DNA of 64,000 bases from Scleroderma bovista (Eukaryota > Basidiomycota > Agaricomycetes > Boletales > Sclerodermataceae): NCBI GenBank assembly GCA_037178675.1, contig JAYMGJ010000247.1, positions 82,433-146,432 of the forward strand, given 5' to 3'. The notes under the pieces were generated by a model. That model worked only from the letters and a program-made list of their open reading frames with translations, made no database searches and was not told the DNA's origin. A program made the translations under genes and the position numbers. Positions 11,628 through 23,160 of this stretch are shown in pieces. Each line of letters starts with the position of its first letter. Within the stretch, counting starts at the first letter, position 1.

Positions 11628-13925
11628 TTAAGACACCGCCGCAATATGCATCGGCTTTATCACAAATCCTCCAAGTTCTGGCGGCAGTCTCTCCCAGAGG
11701 TCCGGAAGGTATCGTTGGATGCGGGTGAGGACTTCGTCCTGCTGATTCGACCTTATAGCGAATGTCAAAAGTAACTGGACAGTGTCTTCGTTCGGTGCCA
11801 CGTCCTTCTGAACTTTGCCCATCTCTAGGCAGACCATTTTCACAGCATCGTTCAACCTGCCCACACGGCACATGCATTCCACGTAAGTATCCCAATTGCC
11901 CTGGTTGAAGAGGAAGGATCGCTCTGCAAGCCTCGAGTAAACTTTTTGGGCCAAAGGCCATGCATTGGCAAAGCCACATGCATCCAGAATAATAGAAACG
12001 CTCGCATGATCGAAGTTGTCACTCACGAGGAGCATTTCCCACACCCTGTATGCTTCCGCAAACAGACCGACTCGCTGGTAAGAATCCATAAGCTGGTTCC
12101 AGAGCAAGATATCGGGCGTGATAGTAGGGTCCAGCGTAAGGTGATCATGAACACGTCGAACGCATGCCGCGAGACGGTCTTTCATGTCCTCTGATGCATC
12201 AGGAGCTAACTGGGCCAATCGCTTGAGTAGCTGGGCGTATATAGCAGGAGTAACTGCTTGCCCAGACAGGCGCATATCCTTCACGATTTCGAAGTAGTGC
12301 CATATCGACGGAAGGGACCCATCTTCTCCGAAGTTCAGCTGGGATAAGGTGCGCAAAATCGACTGGTAACCTCCGGCAGTAATACGAGGGGCGTCGGGAC
12401 GTCTAGCCAATCGCCGGTACGCCTCCAAAGCTTCATCGACGCTGGAGGAGCAACGCATAGCGATCACAATCAACGAAGAAATGATTATATGGCTTTGGAA
12501 AGGTATAGCTCTCGCCTCCATCTCAGCCAAAAGCGAGAGAGCGACTTCGGAATACTTCTGCACATCAACTGAGGTCCCCATCGCACGAAGAAGCGTGCCA
12601 TACATATAGGCGTCTGGTCCAGCGGACCGCTCGCGCATGAAACCCGGATCACCGTGGCGGGGCACGGCGTTGGAAGAAGATGGCGGGATGGCACGCGCAA
12701 GGTCGTTGTATAACTCCAACGCGTGGTCAATCTGTTCATCATGGATCCTCCGGGACGCAGAGTTGCACAGTGCACTGATGAGGGGCTGTACCAGAGGAGC
12801 GCTGAGTGGCAAGCCAGTTGACCGGAACTGCCCATAGTTGGAAAGCGCTGTCGCAAGATCACCCGCGCGTACAGCGTTGGTGATTATAATTGACCAGTGA
12901 GAAGATGATGCCTCCAAGTCAAGTGCTTTCTTAGCATATTCCAGATCGGAGGTGTGATGACTGCGACGCAATACAATGGAAAGGGTACGGTGATGGACCT
13001 TGTAGCCACTTTTCTCGAGGGCTTTGCAGAGCTTGAGCGCTGAGACTAACCCATGCCGTTCCACTTCAAGCTCCAGGTCCTCCTCCCATTCTGAAAGCCT
13101 TGGACTCTCTTTGATTGCTCTATTGCGGAAACGCCGGTCGAATTCCTTCTTGATTTGCGTTGCTTGTTTCAACTGGTTAAGGTTCGCAAAGCCGTCATGG
13201 AGCATGTTGGCGGTGTCTTCATCGTACCAGAAAGTATACTGCTCGATGGTATCGAAAATCCTGAGGAAATCTTGCATTGTAGCCCCCCAGTCGAACATAG
13301 CCTTGAAAAGACTTTTGAAGGTACGATTATTGGGTGGGCATCCACTGTAGGCCATCTTGGACAAGGCGGTTTTGATTATACCGACATGGCCCATATCAGC
13401 ACAATGCTCGAAGAACATGTGCCAATGGCGAAGACACGGCTGGACTTTTCCTGGTTTTTGGCGCATTTGGGTTAGCCAGTTGAGCAGCGTCTGGGGGTTT
13501 CCATGTTTCAGTAACCCGCGAATTATGTGATCGTGCACTTCAGCCGTCACAGAAGGACCGCAAAGAGACGAGAAATTCTCCAGGATTTTCTCAATCAAAG
13601 CAAGGTCCCGAGGTCGCGCAGACCTAGCTAAGATGTCGAGCACGTAAAATACCCGACTCTCCTCCAATGGACGTCGTGGAGGTGAGGACTCGTCCAACAA
13701 GTTCAAAGCATTGTGGATCTGGGAATGGATCACGGTCAACATTTTATCTGGACCCCGCTGCACATCATGAGAACGGTTGGATGGTACAGAGTGCGGTGAC
13801 TGGCCGAGCGTTCTTGCGCATATCTTCCTATCTGAAAAAATCCAGTTCCGTCTGGCTCTGCAGGATGCACGATAGAAAGCAATTGCACGCCGTTCCAACT
13901 GAAAAGCTGCACGGCTAAAGGACAT
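11628..13925 (-). CDS. Pentatricopeptide repeat (PPR) protein, probably mitochondrial
   Basis: PPR proteins bind organellar RNA and help its processing, stability or translation. This is a single uninterrupted frame of 765 codons from ATG at 13925 to TAG at 11628. Residues 1-45 are rich in Arg, Ser and Ala without acidic residues (MSFSRAAFQLERRAIAFYRA), which fits a mitochondrial presequence. The remainder is all-helical with about 35-residue repeats, for example the segments around TLLRAMGTSVDVQKYSEVAL, LWNQLMDSYQRVGLFAEAYR and TYVECMCRVGRLNDAVKMV. I cannot tell which transcript it serves. The gene converges with GCV2 (180 bp between stops) and is head to head with SSS1 (255 bp). Confidence 0.8.
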   Translation of the reverse strand: MSFSRAAFQLERRAIAFYRASCRARRNWIFSDRKICARTLGQSPHSVPSNRSHDVQRGPDKMLTVIHSQIHNALNLLDESSPPRRPLEESRVFYVLDILARSARPRDLALIEKILENFSSLCGPSVTAEVHDHIIRGLLKHGNPQTLLNWLTQMRQKPGKVQPCLRHWHMFFEHCADMGHVGIIKTALSKMAYSGCPPNNRTFKSLFKAMFDWGATMQDFLRIFDTIEQYTFWYDEDTANMLHDGFANLNQLKQATQIKKEFDRRFRNRAIKESPRLSEWEEDLELEVERHGLVSALKLCKALEKSGYKVHHRTLSIVLRRSHHTSDLEYAKKALDLEASSSHWSIIITNAVRAGDLATALSNYGQFRSTGLPLSAPLVQPLISALCNSASRRIHDEQIDHALELYNDLARAIPPSSSNAVPRHGDPGFMRERSAGPDAYMYGTLLRAMGTSVDVQKYSEVALSLLAEMEARAIPFQSHIIISSLIVIAMRCSSSVDEALEAYRRLARRPDAPRITAGGYQSILRTLSQLNFGEDGSLPSIWHYFEIVKDMRLSGQAVTPAIYAQLLKRLAQLAPDASEDMKDRLAACVRRVHDHLTLDPTITPDILLWNQLMDSYQRVGLFAEAYRVWEMLLVSDNFDHASVSIILDACGFANAWPLAQKVYSRLAERSFLFNQGNWDTYVECMCRVGRLNDAVKMVCLEMGKVQKDVAPNEDTVQLLLTFAIRSNQQDEVLTRIQRYLPDLWERLPPELGGFVIKPMHIAAVS

Positions 13926-14180
13926 TCATGCGTGCCCAAATATTTGACGCGTCGAGAGACTAACACCCTTCAAGTGCAACTTAGCAAGCCATAGAAAGCT
14001 AGATGTCCGTACATTCCCTACCTTCTGAGTTGGTGCAAGAATAGTCTTCCCTAGGCAGACCACGTATGGCTGGACGGAAGATTCGTTTCCTCTCGATTAT
14101 GACGGTGAGTCGTGGGAAGCAAGTTAGGACACGTCTGCTGCACGCGTGCGCCTACACCACAACTTGCACTCCATACCATC

Positions 14181-14599
14181 ATGTCTGAAAAACTGAAGGA
14201 ATTCATGGAAATCCCGCAAGAATTTGTGCGGGACGGTAACATGGTATGTGATAAAAATGTAATATAGACTATTCTGACGAGCATTCACAGTTCCTAACCC
14301 GCTGCACGAAGCCTTCACAGAAAGGTTACTCTAAGATGTTCCTCAATTGCCAGAGTCGCTAATGGGTCAAATAGAATTCTTGCAAATCTCGAGAGCAGTT
14401 GCGATTGGTTTTGCTGTCATGGGTTTCATTGGATACTTCGTAAAACTCATTCATATTCCAATGTGAGCAGGATTTTTGGAGTCTCCTTTCATCCTTCGAC
14501 TAATGGTGTTCACCATCAGAAATAATATTTTGGTGTACGTGAACCCTCTCCCCAGTATCACATTCTATTAACAAGCTATTTTCCAGCGGTGGAGCATAG
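14181..14599 (+). CDS. SSS1: Sec61 gamma subunit of the ER translocon
   Basis: This small tail-anchored protein clamps the Sec61 channel in the ER membrane. Five exons (14181-14243, 14291-14324, 14375-14462, 14520-14534 and 14587-14599) sum to 213 nt, so 70 residues. The match is close to identity over the family core: [20 protein letters not shown] in the cytosolic helices, then the single membrane segment [20 protein letters not shown], then IPINNILVGG at the lumenal end. The protein ends GGA. Two of the exons are only 15 and 13 nt, so automated annotation could easily miss the C-terminus. It lies head to head with the PPR gene. Confidence 0.95.
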
Positions 14600-15041
14600 A
14601 GTACACCATATACAGTCCATCGGATGACCGTCGCCTTTGTTATACTCTCGCTCATGTCACAATGATAATTGCTAGTACTCCAAGTTGCATTGTATGTCAG
14701 GGCGTCACAAAGGCAGGAATGATATCTGCAAAAGATGTTCACCATGCCGCCAATATATGCGCACGGCAGAAGTTCATGACTTGCGATACTGTATAAGAAT
14801 CCTGGTGCCACTTAACGATGGAGCCTGCTGATAGGGATGTACAGGAGTGGTGGCAGGTTAAATGTAGGGTGACAATTTGGCCCTCGGATGAGTTGGTTGA
14901 CACAAATTTACATAACAGCCAAGGTAAAGAAGACCAGGATGGGATGGGATGTCTAAATTTGACCGAATATGCAAACCATACTCCACGGGAATCTCGCTGC
15001 TCCCTTGGGATGGATCCAGGGACTGACTAGTAACATGTCCG
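14600..15041. other. Intergenic between SSS1 and COG1 (convergent)
   Basis: No conserved coding signal is visible. The stretch separates the 3' ends of SSS1 and COG1 and presumably holds both polyadenylation regions. Confidence 0.4.
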
Positions 15042-18000
15042 CTAGGAGTTATCGACGAGTAGTAGAGGAAACCTCGCCGATGGCTGCGCAAGTTCGACGG
15101 CGGGGATGAACCCTGCGTCCACAGTAGTAACACCATGCGGCAACAATGCAGCCATTTTGTCTGCACCATCCTTGGTGGATGACACAGGTAACACAGGCAG
15201 AAGTGCTGATATTAACATCTGCGTCCGTGCCAAGGTTTCCGAAGCACTGCGGGCTAGGTCGTGCTGAGGTACCTTCTCAGAAACAGAAGACTGCGATTGA
15301 TATTAGTCGATGAATAGTGCATTCGTACATGGAAATTCTATCACCTGTATCTGAACAACTGCCTTGTCGAGCAACTTTAAAACTGCAGAATCACTCTGCC
15401 ATGTCGAGATTACCCGACGAAGGTAGGACAAATCATAGAGTGCTTGGACATGGTCCAAGAAAATACCCTCATCTACCACATGCACGAAAGCATCTGAAAA
15501 TCTCGAAATGGTTTCGAGTGCTACACTGCTGAAGGGCATTGGATGATGAACCATGCCAAGGTCATGCAGTGAAGAAGAAAGCGAGTGCAGGCATTCCAAC
15601 GTCAATAATGATGGCCCTAAGTTTGTCGTTCCTGCTTATGAAATGAGAAAATTCTCTATCCCACTAACGGCGGCCATACCTCGATGAGACCGCGATGAAG
15701 TAATTCCCTTGGTATATCTAGTGATCTCACTTGATACCGCGTAATCCTTCCAGTAATCAATAATTCGCTCAAACAGAGTCCTGGCCCGCTGTCGAAAATC
15801 TGTCAAGATTGGGTTATCACCGTTCAGTGTCAGATTTTAACGCTTACCTTCTGCTACAATACCTCCACAGCCAATGCTTGAAGGAAAAGAGGATGTAGTT
15901 GACAATTCAAGGGCCAATCGACCATGGAAGACTAGACACCTCGCTCCTGCATCAGAAACTGGGACGGCGTTAGCTGGAGTGCACAACTTTTCAACGAGGG
16001 AGCTGACTCTGATCTGTTACGAGCTGGTCAGTAGATCTAGTAAGCGCCTCGATGACATTAGAACAAAGAATTTCTGCTTCGGGCCGATACGCCTGAATTA
16101 ATTCGCTAGGTCAAGCTGTTAGAACAACAACGCAAGTCAAAATCATTCAACATACTAATTTTGCCCATCATTCCCGGATATTCTTGCACGGTCCAACTGT
16201 AACGATGCCGCAGCGTCCTCCAATGTGGTCAAAACATTCTGTAGGCAAGGAGTCCGCCCCCCAAGTTGTTCGGTCAGAAGTGTTCTAGATGTTTGGAACG
16301 GCAATTCAAACGAAGAGGGCCCGCTGGCAGGTGGTGTGGGTACAGGCACAGGAATAGTGCCGTATATGCTGCGCAAGGGTGAAAATTCTTAAAACTGTCA
16401 GCCATTCTTTCACCGAGCCATAATTGAAGTTATCACCTACCTGCCACGTCTTCAGGAATAAGGAGTGAAAGCTGCTCGACGAAAGCGTTCTCTGCGTTGG
16501 TGAGAGCTGACTTCCAAATCTCCATGATTCGCTTCTTTGCGGCCTCATCCACAAGATTGCTGAGAACAAGAAGCTCGCCGTGATTTAGGCTGCATTGGGA
16601 TATCCATTTCTGTAAAGCCAACTGGACCCTCCATACTCCATCAACGGCTGGAAGTAAGGGAAATGCTCTATAAACAGCATCGCGGAGACCTCCCATGGAT
16701 TGCGTAAACCAACCATTCAACTTATCGTTCAAGAATTCTGGACAAAGAGAAGAGGACGACGACGACGACAGATCAATGAAAGGCTTATAGGATCTGATAT
16801 TCGGAGGTAAGAGTGAAAAATACGCAGAAGATGGGAGCATTGAAAGAACTGTCTGTGAATTAATAAGAAGTTCCACGGGGAGGGCATGCTCAGGTGCCGA
16901 ACGACACGGTGACTCCGCTTGCATGTATCCAAGAACACGGGTTGCCAGAGGAGTGGTTGTGGAGGAAGCACCAAATATCTCACGAGCAGCATTGAGAGTC
17001 TGCGAGATAGCCTCCAGAATAATTTGCACAGAGCGTTTGACTGCAATAGGGCGAATCATGTGCTGAAAATGCGTTGACTTCTCCAAAGGTGCTCGCACCT
17101 CCGCTGGGTAACCATTGTGACTTGATTGTCCAGGGATGTCACTACCTTTAGTAAGAAGAGTGTTCAATGTTTTCGTGCGTTGGGAAAGGTAGATGGTCAG
17201 GGTATCTGTCAGGGGCCGTGACTCGAGTATATGAAGGGTCAGGAGTGTTGCACAAGTCTCCTGGAAAGTGCTTTAAAAGGAGAGGTTCGACCTCCAAGGG
17301 AATACGAACTTGATATGGCTTCTCAACTGCCCTAAGAGATAATGTCGCTCTATGGATGATTTGCGTGCGAAAATGTGAAACCGTTTCCCATTGTCTTTGG
17401 ATTAATGGGAATTGCTCCTACAAAAAGGTCTGAATGAGGACATAGCAAGGACATGAGATGACTAACAAGAACATCCACGCCCTGATTAACCCAACTTTCC
17501 TCATCCATCGCATCGTCTCGTATCAAAGCACGGTGGACGACGCGAGCTAAGAGGAATAACCAAGCAGCTTGAAAGTACTTTTGTCGTTCTATTAGTCGCC
17601 ATAACTGCTCAGGCGCGTCCAATAGTAGCTTTATATGGGCGGACAGAACTTGTAAAGTGTGTAGATGTGCGTCTATCATATCGCACTTCAGGAAATCACT
17701 CATGGACTAAGACAGAAACATACCCTCTCTATGGGCGTCTGGCACACGGTTCTGCGCTGGAGGATACTGCTGAGAGTGAATAGCACCACGTATTTCATCC
17801 AGAGCCTCCTGCACACGTTTCGCAGAGTCTGCAATGGAGATTATGACAGTAGAAGATTGGAGCAACTCGCGATAGCGTTCCCTACGCTTTCGAATTACAG
17901 TCAAAGAACGGGCAGCACTCCAGGTATCTTGACGCACCCAACCATGATACGAAGTTCTTCCTGCTTTGCTTCAGCATCAGCCCTGGTGAGTGAAATAAAC

Positions 18001-18253
18001 AGGAGGTCTAGCAATGTGCATGCAGAAAGTACCGCAGTTGAATTTGCTTCGTCCGAACTTCAGCTATCGTATGCTTGGAGAAAAGCTGATCGGGGTCAAC
18101 AAGGTCCGCGATCTCGTCTTTGAGTCTAATTGGCATCATGCTGTTTGACTGCAAACCCGAATAGGTCCCATTTACCACTGGAACAGAGGGAGAGAGTGGC
18201 GCCAGCACGCTTGGGGACTCCAGGCTATCTGAGATCTGGACGTGGGGTGGCAT
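15042..18253 (-). CDS. COG1: Conserved oligomeric Golgi complex subunit 1
   Basis: COG1 belongs to the eight-subunit tether for retrograde vesicles at the Golgi. The start is ATG at 18251-18253 (MPPHVQIS) and the last exon stops at 15042. The N-terminal signature is visible: DPDQLFSKHTIAEVRTKQIQ, then after an intron EAKQEELRIMVG, then ERYRELLQSSTVIISIADSA. A second typical stretch at 17350-17703 reads LSAHIKLLLDAPEQLWRLIE followed by YFQAAWLFLLARVVHRAL. The large exon 17167-16433 carries the middle domain and LNGWFTQSMGGLRDAV. The last exon ends with RFPLLLVDNS. At least eight exons are needed; borders between 15300 and 16160 are approximate. It is followed 144 bp upstream by the TMEM115-like gene in the same direction. 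Confidence 0.85.
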
Positions 18254-18397
18254 GGACGCGACCGTCGATTGTCCACGTCCACACTGAGCGCTGATTATAT
18301 AATACACCTCCCTCGACGAGTGACGTTATCAAGCAAAGCAATTACTGATGCCAACCAGCTATCTACAAAAGCTAAAGGTCGAGACTGATACATTTCA

Positions 18398-19691
18398 TCA
18401 TTGTTCCTCGCTGTCAGCGCTCCCTGAGTCAGCGACGTCCACTTCAGCTGGGGTAGATTTTCGCTCTGTAGCAGGAGGTACAGATGGCAGGGGTACTGCG
18501 CGTGATGAGGAGGGCCCATTCTGGACAGGCAAATTATTTGATGAATTGGCCAGGCGCTGGTCCAGTGCCTTGAGAGCAAGTGCGCTGCCAACTGCATCAG
18601 AAAGCACGGAACTTGGCTAGCTAAAAAACTCACCGGCGTCTTTCCGCCTCTGCTCGGGCACCACCAGGCAACTGGTTGTATCCAGACTCGATGTCATGGG
18701 GAGCCGATGAAGGGATCAGATGTAATTTAGTAGCGACCTTGAAGATTGTGTTTCCAAGTGTCGACACCGGTACACTAGCCGTGTGTTAGACAGGTTACCG
18801 AAGATCCCGGTAGTAAACCTACTGAAGGAACGGAGGAAACCAACTAGTGAGAGCAAACGTTTCGCTCCGGTCTCCATATGTAACAACGCCTCCGATAGTG
18901 TCCGTGGCATTGCGCTTGTAGAAGCGAAGATATATCCATGACACAAACCATCCAAACTGGATGGCGATATACGGACATTGGAAACCAAGTAGGGTCATGA
19001 TGACGGAAAACGTCATATATGCCATTGGCAGTCTCTGTTTCGGAAATTGAGCTAGAAATTGAATGGAGAGGGGGTAGCATTACCTTCACACGAGCTCTTA
19101 AAAAACCAAATATTTGCACTTGGTGTTCAGGTATGATTTGAGTAAATGCCACCAGTATGCTCGTGAAAAGAGCCATTTGACCATGGTATTGCATGCCATA
19201 CCTAAAAGTACGAATCAGCCCCGAAGCGGTCAAAGGGTGTCACCAGTGCTCACAGGAACAGATCCGCATCTCTTGTCGCCACGAACTCGATCCAGTTGAA
19301 AGCAAAGGCGATGAAGTTTGGGATAGTTACACATATGAAGATGAATTTCAAGGTCTCAATGGTACCCCATAGACGCTCGAAATACCGTAAGCATGGTGGG
19401 ATGACGATCAACGAGAAAATAAGCTAAAAGAGAGTTAGACATTCGGTGTAATGGTAAACGAGACAGACCCACCTCGATAACGGTCACTTCCACTAGCGCC
19501 GAGGATACAAATGTCCACGGGTAGAAGAAGCTCGAGCCTGGTACAAGGGTTAGGTATGGTATGTATATGGTGTCGGATGTCCAGCGAATCCAGAGGTACA
19601 GGGAAGACGCCGCGATAGTTGCAAATGAAAAGCCGCGCGTCACGGGCGGTATCGATGTGAGATACTGAAGCGGCGTCGAAAGGATGGCCAT
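18398..19691 (-). CDS. TMEM115-like rhomboid-fold Golgi membrane protein (DUF1751)
   Basis: TMEM115 family proteins (PF08551) are multi-pass, rhomboid-related but inactive membrane proteins of the Golgi, linked to retrograde traffic. The chosen start is ATG at 19689-19691 (MAILSTPLQYLTSIPPVTRG); the stop is at 18398. Exons include 19691-19424, a short exon near 19380-19260, then YGMQYHGQMALFTSILVAFT, IIPEHQVQIFGFLRARVK and LGFQCPYIAIQFGWFVSWIY, which are family hallmarks. Five or six hydrophobic segments precede a hydrophilic tail rich in Ser, Pro and acidic residues that ends DSGSADSEEQ. The pairing with COG1 is functionally suggestive, since human TMEM115 has been reported to contact the COG complex. 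The precise exon borders are approximate. Confidence 0.8.
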
Positions 19692-19880
19692 TTTGATTGT
19701 TTTGTCTACTAGAACATCAATATATCCAGTTGGTGGTTTCGACACACTCCAAACCCCGAGCCCAGAGTGAAGTAGGTGTCGTCCGTGTCAGCCGCAAGGA
19801 TGCCTGATCCGAGTTTGGCTGTGTTTTGCCTCCATGGGTTGGTTACGTCAGCATATCCATTCCATATGCAACGTTGACGA

Positions 19881-20413
19881 TGGTCGACTACGACTTTCGT
19901 CCAGGAGGTTCCCTCAAGTTCAAGGGTGGCGTTGCAGATGGGGGAATAGTAAAGAAGTACGTGCACAACCCGTAGTCACGATTGTGACTCTCATAGAATC
20001 AGGAAGAAGAAGAAGTCCAAGTCGAGATCACAGGTCGAGGATAGCCAGGACAGGGAGTGCATAGGCTCCGAGGATGCGGACGCCCCTTCCGGCTCTGCAT
20101 TAGGCAGCAATCGCGGGTCCCCTTCTTTATCTGGCAAGAATGACAGAAAAACGGATGCAGAGCGACGCTTTGAGCAGGTCCAACGGCGACGAGTAAGGCT
20201 AATCCTACCATCTGGGAGTGATAGCTGATTTAAAGAGCGACAGCTTGCTGAAAAGGTCGCAAAACTTGCGAGTAAAACCCACAAGGACCGCGTCAACGAA
20301 TTCAATACGAAACTGGAGGCACTCAGCGAGCACCATGACATTCCAAAGGCACGTATTACACACATCGTTCTCTGCAGACGTTTACAGCTCATTTCTAGGT
20401 CGGTCCAGGATAA
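19881..20413 (+). CDS. FAM32A homologue, spliceosome-associated small protein
   Basis: Human FAM32A sits near the exon-ligation centre of the spliceosome. Four exons (19881-19957, 20003-20192, 20238-20348 and 20399-20413) sum to 393 nt, so 130 residues. The start MVDYDFRPGGSLKFKGG matches the LKLKG motif of the family. A lysine run (KKKKSKS) and an acidic/Ser linker follow. The conserved end is DAERRFEQVQ, then KVAKLASKTHKDRVNEFNTK, then LEALSEHHDIPKVGPG. The third intron has a GC donor (AAAG then gcacgt at 20349) and an AG at 20398. Only four codons plus the stop lie beyond it. Without that splice the conserved IPKV ending would be lost. It shares a 189-bp divergent promoter with the TMEM115-like gene. 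Confidence 0.85.
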
Positions 20414-20692
20414 GACATGCAATTCCCCTCCTATATCAAGAGCCGTTCTCGACCTTCCCAGCATTTTCATGTACCATGCGCCTTTCTCTACTGGCATTTT
20501 TGTGATATTCTTGTCGTGCCGCTTCATGTACTAGCCTACCTTCGAGAATATATATCCTGGATACAGGGGATCGGAGGGGCCGCTTATTGTGAGCTATTTG
20601 GTGTGCTGCTGTGGATATAAGTAGCACGGATTAGCGGTTCACAACTCCGTGACAACTCTTGACCGCATCCCTCACCTCCATTCGGCTGCAAC

Positions 20693-22764
20693 ATGGCTGC
20701 AGCACAGCAGGTTGAAAGAAAAGGACACATCTGCCCACCCTCAAATGCAAAGTATCCATCAGATAGATGGGAGTCACTGTTCGTGTATGCATTTATATGC
20801 AAGTTCACCAATCTGCGCGGCAAAGTGGAAGGGCTGGAGAGTGCACTGGAGTGAGTGCTCATCCGCTCGATTTGTCCATCATCCGCCTCGTTATAACACG
20901 CGATTTCACCTGATGACAGCTTCGAGAATGCATTACTATCGTGTGGACCAGATCCAGTACTCTCCAAGATACTGCAACAGTTTATCCTCAATTTGCGACC
21001 ACAGACGCGTAACTTGAGGTAAGTGCATGTGCCACTGCAAGTCGTGCAAAGGGAACGCCTGATTTCATGGAATTTTTTCAGTGTAGACCAAATATCCTCA
21101 ACTCTCTCGAACGTCCTTACAGATGCCTTCAAGGGTTCAGAGAGAACGGTGTTTTGGGATGACCAACTGGGGGCAAATGTAGACCCTTTTGCCAAGTTGG
21201 AAGGCGGTATTTTTACCGCTGATTGGGATCTCAAAGTAGGTAACTCTTCGAAAGTGGTACACAATAGCCCCTAAGACGCGTCATTATTTCTTCGGAACAG
21301 CTCAAAATTTTACGCCAGCTGGTGGAGTTACAGTTACAGCACTCTGCAGACATTAAGGCAGCCATCGATCGCGCATGGGGCGTGACGCAGAATAAATATA
21401 AAAAGAAGGACGCCACCAATGCCCCTCCTGATGCATCAGACTTAAGGAGCCGGGAGAACCTGCAGCTTGTTCCTCTAGGTCAAGACCATACAAGAAAGCG
21501 TTACTGGGTTGTAGATGGTTCGTGTGTGGTTCATTTTTGTTACCCCATTACCTATTTGCACGTATTTGGTGCATGGCCGCATTTTTTGGACCCCCATGAT
21601 ATCCGGCGTTAGCCGTTCTGGATGCTGACCGCCACTCTGATTTATCTCAGATTCACCGCGGGTGTATGTCTCGACCAATCCTTGGAAAGTGACGGCAACA
21701 TTCCAGACCGCGTCCTCGACGCGTGCAGATTACCTCGCCTTGATCGAAAGCCTGAAGACCTCTGCTCCTCAAGGCGAGAAGAAAAGCAAGATAGAGCAAG
21801 CTCATGTCGCATTGGTCCAGTCCCTGGAGAGTCGTATTGCGACTATCGATGCCGAGTTTGCGGTAGGTCATATTTTGATTATGCTGATGTGCATCGAGGT
21901 CTTTGCTGAAATGACTTGCAGCGTGTACAAAGGGTCCGCCGCAAGATCGAACAGAGACAAATCCTCATGGCTCAAGCCGAAATTAGGGAAACACGGACAC
22001 GCCGCCAAACGCGACGGCCGGACTACGTGTATGATGACATGGAAAGCAGCGAGGCAAGTCACTGACTACCGAGGAGTGTTATTTCTCATTGATCATAACG
22101 TCCCCTTTACCACACCTTGCCACAGGACGACGCTGACGAATACAATGTTGAAGAGGAAGATGACGATGACACATTCGAACAAAACGGTGGCTCTCATTTT
22201 CGGACCGACAGACGATCTAGTCGCGCATCTGGCACACAGGCGCAAAGAAGATCTACTAGAGTTACTAAACGCAAACGCCCCTCGCCTGAATTTTTTGCAC
22301 ATGAATGGAGGGGTGAAAGGCGTTCCTCTCGCCTTGAGGCAACAGAAGATATGCAGCTTGATCATCCGCCTAAACGTGCGCGGACGGAGGAGAGTACAAC
22401 GAGTTCAGGGTCAGCTGGGTGGAATGTCTTCCCGCCATCCACTTCTAATGCCAACCCAAAGCCTAAGATGGACGGTGCCGCCGCAGTAAAACCCAACGAG
22501 ATTGCAGTGGAACAAGTAGGTAAGAAGAAGAAAAGCAAATTTTGGTTCTACGCTGTAGAACCTATTCCTACGCCTGGCAGTAATGGGTGGCCTGGAAACA
22601 CAGTTCTGGGCGCCCCAAACGGTCATAATTGTGACGGGCATTTGGGACCTCCTGGAAATAGCAACGGTCAGTGCGCCACGGACCACGATCCTGGCGAAAG
22701 AATGGGGTCGGGTAGGCGTATTGATGGCAGCTCATCGCCTTTGCTAGAGCAGTGCCTCTTTTGA
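20693..22764 (+). CDS. WHIM/DDT-type chromatin protein (ISWI-complex-like)
   Basis: This is probably a nuclear accessory subunit of an ISWI-class nucleosome remodeller. The start MAAAQQVERKGHICPPS leads into a helical DDT-like segment (SDRWESLFVYAFICKF, then after an intron FENALLSCGPDPVLSKILQQ). A WHIM-like segment follows (TADWDLKLKILRQLVELQLQ, then ENLQLVPLGQDHTRKRYWVVDDSPRVYV split by an intron near 21515). A coiled coil, basic and acidic tracts (RRKIEQRQ, EEEDDDDT) and two basic motifs (KRKRPS, PPKRAR) that could be nuclear signals come next. The last exon is open to TGA at 22762. About nine exons are needed, with phases consistent where checked. The specific orthologue (Ioc3, Itc1 or another) is not resolved. 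Confidence 0.65.
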
Positions 22765-23160
22765 TACGGTGTGTTTCCAATAACTTCTCCTTTGTGTATT
22801 TTCCTTGCAAACTATGGTTCACGTTTCATCCATACCACTCATAGCACTATACTCATTGTCACGCATGTCATTTTATCGTATAATTGAGCATTTGTTCCAA
22901 CATTTATCGACAAGCTGCCTACTAATGTACAGATTCTGATCTACATTTTTGTATGCTTCCTTGTCCGAGCAACCGCACCATCTTTCTAACCAAGGTAAGT
23001 CCGCGGTGGACTGGGCGGAAGATGAGATTTTCCTTGCTGTCGCAATTGAAGTTTCCAATGGCGGGAATGGAATGGAAATGTTGGCTGACTACTATTATAA
23101 AGGACGTTATGTAATAGTGTGGTTTCATCAAGTTCACTAACTTTGAAGTCTTGTGGCCTG
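22765..23160. other. Intergenic, OCT1 promoter region
   Basis: No conserved coding signal is visible. The frame entering OCT1 is open from 23119 but starts with GTG, so I place the start at the ATG at 23161. Confidence 0.4.

Noticed and set aside
12485..13966. Several 60-125-codon frames opposite or out of frame with the PPR gene
   Set aside because: They are shadows of the GC-balanced PPR coding strand with no motif.
23119..23160. Longer OCT1 start upstream
   Set aside because: The extended frame begins with GTG and lacks presequence character; ATG at 23161 starts a typical targeting peptide.
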